From: Diprion similis
Taxonomy: Eukaryota; Arthropoda; Insecta; Hymenoptera; Diprionidae
Direction: 5' to 3'
NCBI RefSeq assembly: GCF_021155765.1
Contig: NC_060114.1
Location: forward strand, 9,109,501-9,173,500
Length of the DNA: 64,000 nucleotides
In this document: positions 11,085-21,889 of the stretch, in pieces
How positions within the stretch are numbered: position 1 is the first letter of the stretch
Layout of the letters: every line of letters begins with the position of its first letter
Notes under the pieces: model-generated
The model's database searches: none
What the model was told of the DNA's origin: nothing
The model's input: only the letters and a program-made list of their open reading frames with translations
Program-made: the position numbers and the translations under genes

Positions 11085-13288
11085 CTCTTCCAGATGACGA
11101 TTACAACGATGATGATGAGGAATGAAAATTAATTATTTCCAAAACGATGACAGTGAAAAAAGTTAATCACCCTCACGTAGCGTTGTTATTGTACAACTCG
11201 GCAGCAATCCTGCACACAGAGCAGCTAATTTCGCGATGATTAAAACGTTTTAATTAATTACACCGGGTCCCTATCTCCTCCCTCTTCTCTCCTTCACCGC
11301 TCTTGGCTCGCGAACGGACGCTTTTCAATCCGGAAGAAAGATCCTAGTATATGTATATATGTATAGTGAATGCGGAAGATGGATGGAGAAGGGGATAACA
11401 CTGCCTATGGTGCAGCTTTGAGAGTTTAAAGCTTTCTCGGTTTTAAAGCGGATGCGCGGGAAATCACCTTTTTTTATACCGTCAAAGACGAAGGGAATAT
11501 TCGTTCGATTTAATTAAATTTAATTAAAAGCGCGCGGGGTCTCTTCCTACGCGGATTATCGTTTCCATTCCAATTATAGTCAGTCGGTGCTGATTACGAA
11601 TGCTGCAGAACAATGTTAAGAATCGAAGAATTCGGAATATAATTATATAGGCACAGGGATACAGGTATTCTAATCAACAACGAAACGTGCTGTACCCTCT
11701 TTCATTTTCTAGAAACCCAGGTTCACATCACACAGTCACGAAAACAAATTTGCACACCGTTTTTATAAATGTTTTGCAACCGCCTCACTCAAGCCAATTG
11801 ATTATTGTTCCGCATCGCAGGTCGAACTTCTCTCGATTGGAAATCAACTCGCCTCAGCTGCTGTCACACCAACACCCCACGTGTGTGTAATAATAAAATA
11901 TGAATCATCACACCTGCGGCAGATGCAGCGGAACTCGATGCGTGATGACGATGATGAAAACACGCGACATTTCTAATTAATATATAATTTAATTTGCAGA
12001 TAATTTACATTCTCGTATCGACTGGGGATGTGACGACAATGTCGATGGCTTGGTACGCTAGCTTAAAATGCCAGATTATTCAGTCGGGATGATCCTGACG
12101 CTTGCGTTACGGAGTCCCGGAACGGTCTGACCCTGTTTGGCTATATCATCGGGGCTATATGTCATACGGTCGACGGCAGCCGGGCAGAGCCGATATCAGC
12201 CGGAGGACGAGGACGAGGACGAGGATTAGGACGAAGGACAGAATCCCTTCTCCTCCTCATCCCCTTCCTCCTAAATCCAGCGAGTGCTGTAGTATTCTCG
12301 TCACCGCGCAGCGCTGCGCTACCATGCTCTCGCCTTGTCTGCCTCTTCTCCTATCATTTACCCGCAAGCTCCGTTCATCCCCCGGCTCCCCGATATTCAT
12401 TCAATCTCGTAGTAGTCAGCTGGCTGTACTGGCACTCGCTGATTGATCATTTCATGAGCCAAGGTAGCCTCCAGCCAGCAAGTCTGTAGTTAGTTGAATG
12501 ATGAGCCGAATTCGCCCATGTATGCATACATTCATGCCTATGATATTCACACGAGCAAGGATTATCGCGGTGTGGAAGATTCAACGGCGATGTCTTGCAG
12601 GTATCTTAATTTCGACATCTTTTTGTAAATAAAAAAGCGTACCGCGAAACTCTTCAAAGTTGAGTGTAACATTCGGTTTTAAGTTAATTTCAACAAAAGT
12701 TTGTCTGAAATTATTGGATTTCATAACTCACTGGGGAAATTTTGTATCAAGAAGACTATGTGGAGCCTGTATTTATCGGAAATAAATTCTGCAGCGAGGA
12801 TTACAGTTGCAAGCACGTTGCTGCTTTCAATTTGCAGAACTGCATTGTCGTCGTTCAACGCACGATGGTACGCAATTTCTTGATCGACGGTCGGTAATGA
12901 TTTCGGTCGGTAACGAAGGAGAAACTGATCGTTCTAGTTATCTTGGCTCGGTAAAGCAGGGATCGGCAAAGCTCGATAAAATGAATTTCGAGAAACCGAC
13001 ATCCTGGAAAAAAGTTATCACGAAGGTTGTATTTGCATTTTGCATGGGGCTGTTTCCCCCTCCTTTTCGCCCGTCGGTCGCGTCCGCGGCCGCGAGGAAT
13101 CCTGGAAAGCCTTACACTCACGTGTAAATTTGTGAAAGTGTGCGCGGCGCGGCCAGCAGCGGCAGGCAGCTCTCGGGACACACGCGTTATTAATCGCGAC
13201 ATGCGCATATTCACGTCAAGTGTAGTGTGCGAGTGGTGAAAACAATATTTTGGCCTTCGGGGGCCTGAATAAACATTATTTTTACAAA
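11085..13288. other. Divergent intergenic region between lipocalin-like copy A and DCUN1D
   Basis: No protein gene recognised. The segment should hold the promoters of both flanking genes. A hexanucleotide-like GAGGAC repeat lies at about 12202-12235. A GC-rich patch at about 13050-13160 is the likeliest promoter/5'UTR area of the plus-strand gene. Confidence 0.4.
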
Positions 13289-14798
13289 ATGGTACGATTA
13301 CGTCAAAACATTTTTCCCGGTACTCGTCGAGTCAACCCTCTCTGCCCGAATCTCGATCACAAGCATGCTTATTATTGTTATTCCCGACTGCTTCCTTATC
13401 ATTCGCGTCATTGGCTCTGCGAAATCGAAAACTGGGCTATAGAAAAAAACCCACGTTATACCTGATTTTTCGCTTTGTCTCTCTCGCTCTCATTGCAAAC
13501 CCCGCAGGCTGTTTGACACTGTCAAATAACCTACAATATCCGTTTCACTAATGATGCATGCATTTTGCCGCCGTATTTCATAGCCTACGTATGGAATAGA
13601 CACACTCTAGACCTTTAACTCGGTCCTCAAATTCTTCTTTGACAATCTTTTAACCAGTACATACATTCGAGTGACTGATGTGACAGAGAAATTTTGTCCA
13701 TATCGCTTTTTCGCCGATGTGACTAAGGAGGGGGAGGGCAGAGTCTACCGAAGTTGAAAAGAATAAACAACGGACCAAGGGTTCCAAAATTTACTCCATT
13801 TGTATCGTTATTTTTGTTTCAGTACAAACTGAAGTTCTCGCAGAGGGATAAAGTTAAGAAATTTATAGCCTTCACGCAGACGGGCGAACAGACGGCGATT
13901 TACTGCCTGACTCAGAATGACTGGAAGCTCGATTTGGCCAGCGACAATTACTTTCAAAATCCCGAGGCTTATTACAAGGAGCCGAAAGTTTCTGTAGATA
14001 AAAAGAAACTCGAAGTTCTGTTCAGCAGATATCAAGGTAAGCTTGCCGCGTACCAAATTACCGCTCGATCTCCATTGTTCGCTCAACCTCTTTTCACAGA
14101 CCTCAACGAACCTGAAAAAATCACCGCCGATGGGATAATGAAGTTCCTCGACGACCTGAGTCTCAGTCCCGAGAGTAAATTAGTCCTGATAATAGCGTGG
14201 AAGTTCGGGGCCGAAACGCAGTGCGAATTCACCAAAGACGAGTTCATGAACGGCATGATGGATCTAGGGTAAATAGCTCACTGACGTATCTTGCATTTTT
14301 GTTTTATACTTCACGGTAATTACTGATTTCGATGCCTTTGTAGCGTCGACAGCGTCGATAAGCTTAAGGTTCGACTCAGCAGCCTGGAGTCTGAACTCAG
14401 GGACGCTCAGAAATTCAAAGACTTTTATCACTTCACTTTCAACTATGCCAAGAACCCTGGACAGAAGGGATTGGACCTTGAGATGGCTATCGCCTATTGG
14501 AACATCGTGCTCGAGGAGAAATTCAGGTTTCTACAGCTCTGGTGCCAGTTTCTGCAGGTAAATTTGGCGACTCTTATCTTTAGCAAGAATTGTTTCAACG
14601 GATTCTAACACCGTCTACCTTTTCACGTCACAGGAACATCACAAACGATCAATTCCAAAGGACACATGGAACCTGCTGTTAGACTTTGCGCTCATGATCA
14701 ACCCCGACATGAGTAATTACGACGAGGAAGGAGCGTGGCCCGTACTGATCGACGACTTTGTAGAATGGGCTCAGCCACGCGTCCGTCAATCGCTTTAA
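13289..14798 (+). CDS. DCUN1D1: DCN1-like protein (cullin neddylation scaffold, DCUN1D1 type)
   Basis: Five coding parts: 13289-13291 (the ATG alone), 13823-14036, 14100-14268, 14344-14557 and 14634-14798, giving 254 aa (human DCUN1D1 is about 259). The initiator codon is followed directly by a GTACG donor; joining to TACAAACTG gives [15 protein letters not shown], the expected family N-terminus. An N-terminal UBA-like segment ([24 protein letters not shown], residues about 16-40) is followed by the PONY (potentiating neddylation) domain from about residue 75 to the end. Conserved blocks include [35 protein letters not shown] and [19 protein letters not shown], where the acidic patch that contacts the cullin lies. 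The family binds UBC12 and cullins and speeds NEDD8 transfer. An ATTAAA poly-A signal lies at 14892. Confidence 0.95.
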
Positions 14799-16056
14799 CA
14801 CTTTACGCCGAGCCGTCAGTGCCGCAATTGATGCTAATATCGCGTAACCGGCTGATCGATGAGCTGGGAATATTCTTGTGTATAAAAAGAAATTAAAATA
14901 CGTGCATATTATTACTATATAATTCACAGCGATATAACAATATCGATTGCACATAGATGATTTTTTAAATCGATTGGCGAGAGGACGCGCTGAGGCTGAT
15001 ATTATCGTTTTTTTCGTTTTTTTCTTTAACTATTTTTTTTTTCATTGATTGCATCACTACCGGCAAATTGATGCCCCTCCAAGTTCGAAATTACAAAGAA
15101 AACGGGAAAATTTCAAGAAGACAGCATTTGGTTTTGTAAATAACCAAAAACACAGGCACACAAACTACAAGTCAGTTTCGTAATAAGAGAGAGAAACAAA
15201 TATATAACGCTATAACGCGAGAACACTTCATTTCACTATCGTGAAAAAACAAACAATTCAAAATTGCAAAGCTGTAAAAAAAAATAATTCACAGGTTAGG
15301 TAATAATCACAACTCATATCTTCTACGGTAGATTGATGAAAATCTTTTCTCTTTCTTAGATTAATGTTATTAATGCGATGCTAGTGCGACATGTTTTGTT
15401 ACAAAGAAAATATTTGAAATGGAAAATATATATATATATACACATATATATATATAGCTATGTATATAGAGACGTACACATTTCAAAAAATGCCTATGCA
15501 TTTCGATCAATTGATACTGCTCAAAAATTTTTTTTCATTACGGAAAGATATCAAAGGATAAACGCTTTCTAGAAAAAAAAAAAGGGAAAAAAATAAATTA
15601 CACAACCGAAAAAAATGGTGTTCCAGAAGAGAAGAAGAAGAAGAAGGGAAAAAAACGGAAAAGAGAAAGACAAAAAAAGTGAGAAATACAAATTGTTAAA
15701 ATTAAATCAACCAGAATTACTCGAAGGAATTATACTTGTAAGTGGACTATATGAGATAAAAAGGTCAGAAGCATTTGCAATGATTTCTTGTAACGTTCTA
15801 CGTCGCATGGACAAAAAAAAAAAGATAGGAGATTGGTCAAGATTCTATAAAACGCTAGAGCTATGATAATAGATCGGTAACCATTGCGCAGAACGTTTAT
15901 TCGATTTGGTAATCTACTTTTCAGACAAAGTAATATCTTATTATTATCCACATTTTTACATTCATATGCTGCTGCTGCCGGATTCGGAAAGAAAATTAAT
16001 AACTAAACAGCAAACGAAATAATTTTGGTTTTTAGGTCATAATAATAATAGTAATA

Positions 16057-16115
<59 letters not shown>

Positions 16116-17389
16116 AATATTATAGTAATAATATAAAAATCTATGTTTTCATTTCGGAAATCCTCACATAGATTGACGATAACGAATGTCGCAAACTATG
16201 TAAATACTTACCCCTGTTACACAAAAAGAGGAGTGATTTTTTCTGCATTTTTTGTTGAACGCGAAAAAAATTTAATTCCATTTTCATTTTGTCGGGCAGA
16301 CGCATTTCGGTGAGCGAAAAATTCTAATACATTCTCTTTCAACCTTGGATATACACTCTAAGATTTAATAATTAAGATTTTCCATTACCCATTTATTGCC
16401 CTCTTTTTTTAATATGACACTATTCCGCAAACCGATAAAAGAAAAATTAGACAAAATGCTGTCACATTTTTAGTTTTATGTATTAAAATATTAAACTATC
16501 ATCGTCGTTCTCGGACCATTTTTGTTCTAAAATGTTAAGAATGTTTTATACTACACGATCGAACGTCTTCGTTATATTCCAAAATCATGTCTAAACGTAT
16601 AATACGCATATGTATAATAAATTCGCGTTGATCTGACTTGAAAATACAAGCTGAAAAGACAGAAGAAATTAAAAAATAGCAAACTGCTCAAAGAATGAAA
16701 ACTTTCTATCAATTTCCAGTTATAGACAATGTCGAATGCAACATTATTTTTGCTCTCACTCGAGCCAAAAATATCTACAAGAATATTCTGGAAAGGTTTT
16801 TGAACTCGGTCAATGCCGAAAGTATTTTGCAAACTATTCTTAAACCATGGAACGTGATTGTTTTCTGGCGTCGCGCCAATCCAAATTTTAGTAAATCAAA
16901 ATCTCACGAACTTAGGGAAATTAAGAGAGAAAAAAAAAGAAATTTAGGAAAAGATAAAGAGAGAGGGAGAGAGAGCGAAGAAGAAAATATATATATTAAA
17001 AACATCAACAAATTGTAAATACTGTAAATAATAAAAAAAAAAACCCATGTCATAATATTAATCTATTGATTAGTTTAATTTCAGTCATTGAATAAAAAAA
17101 AATTTGAAAAAAAACAATCGTCCCAAGATGCCCAATTTTTTCGATCCCACTGAGGAAAACGGAGTACCGTCGCTAGAGCATTGAGTACTATTACGAGCGT
17201 GGAAGGAATCCTAGTCGAATGTGAGAAAAAATCGTGGTTCTGTTTTTTTCTATTCAATTTTATTCATTTACCAATTGTACTATTTTTTTTAAATTATTGT
17301 CTGTTCCTCTTCTTTCAGTAATAACAAATCTTCTTCTCGGGTTCCCGAAAAGTCTTGATCCAACCCTCGTCTCGGCCCTGCATTTTTTG
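14799..17389. other. AT-rich convergent 3' region between DCUN1D and the deubiquitinase-like pair
   Basis: Probable 3' untranslated and intergenic DNA. It is very AT-rich, with poly-A/T tracts, purine-rich stretches near 15630-15690 and 16920-16990, and an AT microsatellite at 16058-16110. An AATAAA for the minus-strand gene lies at 17259-17264. Short open frames here look like compositional noise. Confidence 0.5.
16058..16110. repeat. (AT)n microsatellite
   Basis: Long AT dinucleotide run with a few C interruptions in the 3' region beyond DCUN1D. Confidence 0.9.
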
Positions 17390-18443
17390 TCATCGACTGC
17401 TACAGTTGCATGAAAATTTTGCGTGCCCGCAGCTGCTCTTGGTGCGTTTGACCTGGTGGACGAACGCCAGTTCGTACTGATCTGGCTGTATCCTATAGCA
17501 CCTGATCAGGACGTGGCGGACGTACCATTCGCACAACTTGCTGAGGTCGTCGAAGCTTGCCTGAGGATAATCAGCGGAGGAATTAAACCGCCGCGTCTTT
17601 CGGAGCGTGTCCGGTTATTTCCTACCTGCGCGATGACCAAACCCCTGGGCGCGTGTCCAGCCGCATTGTGGGTGTGCGAGTCGAACAGCGTCACCTGGAA
17701 TATCCTACATTTGAAATGAAACAAGAGGAGTAGAACGCACGACTCGCACCTTGAACGTCGATTCCTGGAAAACGAACAGAATCGTTCTTCCGCTCGTTAT
17801 CAGTAGCATGAAGAGGTCCTCGCCCTTTGGCTCTCGGTACCATTCGCTAAGGTGTGACTGGACGTTTATGTACAATCCGCTACCAATGTCTTCGTGGTAG
17901 ACACGGAACTTCTGCAGAAATGCAAAGTGACGACGGTGAGCATTACGGTAGAACTTTGGATACGAATGGGACTCCACGCCATTACCCATTCCTTCAACGT
18001 CCTCAAGGATTTTCCTCCGTATCGCAATGCTTCTTCCGTATTCAGATACGCGTAGGGGACGAGTCCTCGTCTCATTATCCATGCGTGGGTCTCATTGCCC
18101 TCGATGATGGCCTCCGCTATCGTGATGATCAGCTCCCGGCACTCGTCCACATCCCAGACGACGATGCCGTTCTTGGATATACGCTGGGCGACGAGCAGGC
18201 AGATTAATGTGCACGCCTCGCTACCTGCGGTATATGGTTTTTTTTCCTTAATTAATCACGCTTCTACTCAAGAGGACAGGAGGGGCAAAACGAGGGGGAC
18301 TAATCGGAATCACCCTCTTGACCGGGAGGATATCGGCTCTGGGTGAAGGCCGGATGGTACCAGAATACGTCAACGGCACCGCGATAGCACTCCCTGTAGT
18401 GCGATGGAAAGTCATGGCTGAATAGCGGCGGGAGTTGGCTCAT
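17390..18443 (-). CDS. C76-type deubiquitinase-like protein, copy 2 (uncharacterised)
   Basis: Five coding exons: 18323-18443, 17986-18224, 17750-17911, 17626-17694 and 17390-17560 (253 aa). Every junction is GT-AG and phase-consistent. Likely catalytic residues are Gln35 (FTQSRY), Cys45 (GSEACTLICLLVA), Asp179 and His181 (TLFDSHTH). This Gln...Cys...Asp-x-His order resembles the ubiquitin-specific cysteine proteases of peptidase family C76, best known from herpesvirus tegument proteins. Between them are a helical segment (AEAIIEGNETH...TEEALRYGGKSL) and a strand block (DLFMLLITSGRTILFVFQ). The C-terminus has an unusual Cys-rich end (SSCGHAKFSCNCSSR). Copy 1 lies just upstream on the same strand, so the pair arose by tandem duplication. 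Protease activity is inferred from motif layout only. Confidence 0.7.
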
Positions 18444-18867
18444 GACTTTTCAGAGGCCGGAAGAGGTATCCGTTGTTGCCTTTTACTTGTCGCCGACTCC
18501 CTGCTTCTTCAAACTCTTAATTTTAGTCCGAGAATACATTTTTCGAAATGATAATTAGATTCATATTACTATCCGAAATTGAGGGTAAAACTGGGAAAAG
18601 GAGAGATTTTTCGACCAAACGTTCAATTTTTGTTTTTAAGTGACTGTATTTTCGACGTTAGACTTGAAGTTTGCCTCGCTCAATTGATGCATCTTTTATT
18701 CTTTACTCCAAAATATACATTATAAACATAGGCACACGTATAAAAATATTGTTTCGACATACATTGCGAGTGTCAAATTTATCGTAAGGATCTCGGCGAA
18801 CAAAGAGTTCCAATACACGGATCAAGGCCTCTAATACATTTTTGTCTTTTTTTTTTAAATACAACTT
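18444..18867. other. Spacer between the two deubiquitinase-like genes
   Basis: About 420 bp, AT-rich, holding the 3' end of copy 1 and presumably the promoter of copy 2. No separate feature seen. Confidence 0.5.
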
Positions 18868-20254
18868 TCAACAAAGGATCATCTCCCCTCCTTCGTATCG
18901 TCTGAAGTAGAGGTAGGAGAGCTCGTAGCACGATGGTCTGACGTTGTAGCAGTGCTTCATCAGGCCCAGATACCAGGCGCAGAGGCTTCCCAGTTTCTGC
19001 AGGTCAACCTGCGGGCAGAATTACTCGTGCATGGAGCCGGTTTTTGAAATACTGAACGCATAATTCTTGGCGCCTCTGCGTTACCTGTGCTACAACCGCT
19101 CCGCGATTCAAATGCTGGTGCGAATCGATGAGGGTAACTTTTTGAACGGAGTGTTGGAACGTTAGCAGGACTGATCTGTTGTCTGCTATTACGATGACAA
19201 AGAGATTGTCGGAGTAATTGGGCGGCGGATTTCTGTACCATTCTTGAACAGTCTCGTTCAACTGGTCGAACAACGAACTTCCCATGTCCATAAGGTAGAC
19301 CAGACTCTTCTATAATTTCAAATCATTTCAACGATTCAAGGGTCGCACGATCCGAACCGAAAGTTAGAAAGAGAAACAATCTGTTTAAAAAGCACAGGTT
19401 GTCTGAAAGACATTCAGAAATCTTACATTATAGTATAGTCACAACGGGAAAATGTAATTGTTGACAAACAATTGATGTACCGTTCTTGTGCAAATATATT
19501 TTTCTTTATTAATTTCGGTGATAATTGTTGTGAAATTTTTCGAGATCTCTACGGTGAGCAAAATAAGCCCAAAAACATTACGATCGACTAAAAAACACAG
19601 AGTTTAAACATTTTAATGGTTCTAATCAGAAAGTCTTTTTTTAAACTGTCGACATATTAGCTTGTGCCGTTCGAATGTCCTCAGATATTTTTTGGAAGAC
19701 AGTTTTCTTTCTCTCTCTCATGAATTTGTGATTCGGACGGCGAAGCGGTTCAGTCGTGATCAAAATTTCATCGTGAGAACGATCGAATTGAATGAAAAGA
19801 GTGAGTTTCTGACCCATTCGATGATCGATCTCATGCTTTTTCCAGCGGCCTGAATTGCTTCGGGTACGGACATATTGACGTGGGGTAACTCTCCGGACTT
19901 GAGAAGACGTTCATGGATTTCGTTACCCTGGACGAAACTATCAGCAAGACATTTTATCAGCTGGGAACTGAGCGGCATCTGAGTGCAGCAGTCGTGTCCG
20001 CCCGAGATTTTTATGTCACCCTGGGATATCCGGAGGGCGACGAGCAGCGCTATCAGAGTGCAGGCATTGCTACCTGGTGCAGGGAGTGAATGAGGCAGGA
20101 AATTGGGAAACCCGAACCTATTTTTCACGATTTTACCCTCGATTTTACCATTCGTTCTGTCGCCGTAACGAGACTGCGAGAAATTCTGACCGAACCACCA
20201 GACAAGCACCGGACCCTGGCGTTCCAGCTCGTAGTCGGCACCCAGCGAGCTCAT
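18868..20254 (-). CDS. C76-type deubiquitinase-like protein, copy 1 (uncharacterised)
   Basis: Four coding exons: 20149-20254, 19814-20073, 19085-19309 and 18868-19008 (243 aa); an in-frame stop lies just upstream of the chosen Met. Candidate catalytic residues are Gln27 (FSQSRY), Cys40 (GSNACTLIALLVA), Asp184 and His186 (TLIDSHQH). The Gln-Cys distance of 13 residues and the Cys-His distance of 146 are close to those I recall for a solved herpesvirus C76 enzyme. Other conserved parts shared with copy 2 are EWYR, the strand block DNLFVIVIADNRSVLLTF, GAVVAQ, and a C-terminal LGSLCAWY. Copy 1 lacks the intron that splits copy 2 before TLFDSH. The gene is divergent from NDUFA2, with 345 bp between the start codons. 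No signal peptide or membrane segment is seen. Confidence 0.7.
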
Positions 20255-20599
20255 CCCGAATTTACGCCTCTCCTCCTGCTGCTATGTGATCCCATTTATA
20301 CTCCTGTGACTTAGAATTTATACCCGGTTGAATAAAACTGATGAAATTGCTTCGCGTGTCAGCGGCCCGCCATCATTCGAAATATCACCGCTAGGATCAA
20401 TGAACTGTTTATCACGAGGAAATGTCAAGTCGAAAATGTTGATCAGTTCACGGAATCAACGGGCGTCGAAAACCTGGTTTTTGCAGGATTATTCTGCAAC
20501 CGGAACCCGATATTATTTTCCCTTGTTACTCATTTAAAGTCAAAGTTAACGTTGGGTGTTCGACGACTCGCGTAGTCGTTCAGCAGAAAAGCAACCAAC
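20255..20599. promoter_or_regulatory. Compact bidirectional promoter region, deubiquitinase-like copy 1 / NDUFA2
   Basis: Only 345 bp separate the two divergent start codons, so both promoters must lie here or within the first exons. No classical TATA box was assigned with confidence. Inference from gene geometry. Confidence 0.5.
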
Positions 20600-21083
20600 A
20601 TGGCGGCGGTCAAGTTCGGCTCGCATTTGAAAGAGTTGAGGATTTTGTTGTGCCAGACTTCCAAGTCCAGTCAAGGCGTGAGGTGAGTTTATTTGCGAGT
20701 AGTTTTACTCAAAACAGCAAATCTAGTATTCGGACAATTCTGTCAAATGGAGAGAGTTTGAACGCTTTGAGGTTATGAACGCCACCCACAGTTTTGAGCA
20801 AGCAGATATTTCGATATTGCAGGGATTTTATCGAGCAGCAGTACGTCAAGATAAAACAAAGCAACCCGAATTTTCCAATCTTGATACGGGAATGCTCGGC
20901 AATCGAGCCGATGCTCTATGCCCGCTATGGTAAGTATTGTTACATCATTATTCCAGACTCGCTTTTTCTTGTTTCAATCATAGTCTTGTTTTCACAGAAT
21001 TCGGCACTGAACGCAATGTCCCTCTGTCAGACATGAAGTCCGAAGACGTCCTCAGCGAGGTCAAAAAATTGTCCAACAAGTAA
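20600..21083 (+). CDS. NDUFA2: NADH dehydrogenase [ubiquinone] 1 alpha subcomplex subunit 2 (complex I B8)
   Basis: Three coding exons: 20600-20682, 20823-20929 and 20998-21083 (91 aa; human about 99). The protein is an accessory subunit of mitochondrial complex I with a thioredoxin-like fold. Diagnostic stretches are [38 protein letters not shown] and [12 protein letters not shown]. The two conserved Cys (18 and 52), which form a disulfide in the mammalian protein, are both present. The start codon has a good context (ACATGGCGGCG) and the N-terminus needs no cleaved presequence, as in other species. An ATTAAA poly-A signal lies at 21184-21189, about 100 nt after the stop. Confidence 0.95.
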
Positions 21084-21889
21084 CTAGGTGAAGATGATGG
21101 ATTAGATAACTTGTAATATATAATTTATTTAGAGAAAGTGATGAGCGTATAGCCTGTGCAGCGACCATCTATGTTTATTGAACATTAAAGAGGTAATTTA
21201 CGATATTTTTCACTTGTTTGTCGTTAAAAGTTCTTTTGAAGACTATCCTGCAAAACATCTTGGGGAAAATTCTAAGGAGCCATTATTCGGATGAACAGAA
21301 TTAGTGTTTGTCTTTTTATTCTAATACATATGTGTACAATTCAGAATTATTTTGTACTTTGCGAGAATGCTCGAACGGAAACGAAATATTCACAAACAAG
21401 GTATGAAGTAAGGCAGAGACAAGACAATTTCACGCTCTCGATTCGCGTACAGTGCGACAGGGGAGTGATATTGTCTTCCTATTTTTTTTCCTCCGAATGT
21501 TGTCAGTAAATTGGTAAACCTACATTATACAGGAGTGTATACATGCATACTTAAATATTAATGAGTAACATTTTACAACCAAGCCAAGTGTAGCATACTG
21601 AATGGGATATCATTATCATTATAACTATCGTCGTTATCTTACACTATAAATCAAAACAGAGCTACCAAACATAGAAAACTACCTACATGTGATATCCTAA
21701 TGGAATTTTTAATCCTATTTCTGACTATGTGCTGTTCTGAGTTAACCTTCTAGCTTGAAGTATCATATAATTATCTAATCATCGTTTAACTGCCGACGAC
21801 AATGAACATTGAATCATCTCTAGAAAGAAAACGAAGGAAGGAAAACAGAAGAGAAAAACAATTTCCCCATTTACGACTAATCGTTCGGT

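Noticed and set aside
12855-13214. 119-codon minus-strand open frame upstream of DCUN1D
   Set aside because: Coincides with the GC-rich promoter-like patch; Arg-rich without a recognisable domain or splice context.
13754-13822. Met at 13754 as the start of DCUN1D
   Set aside because: The residues it adds ([20 protein letters not shown]) are unlike the family, and a clean acceptor (TTTGTTTCAG) ends the segment at 13822.
16695-17018. 107-codon plus-strand open frame as a gene
   Set aside because: AT-rich, Lys/Glu-rich low-complexity end, no recognisable domain, and lies in the presumed 3' region of DCUN1D.
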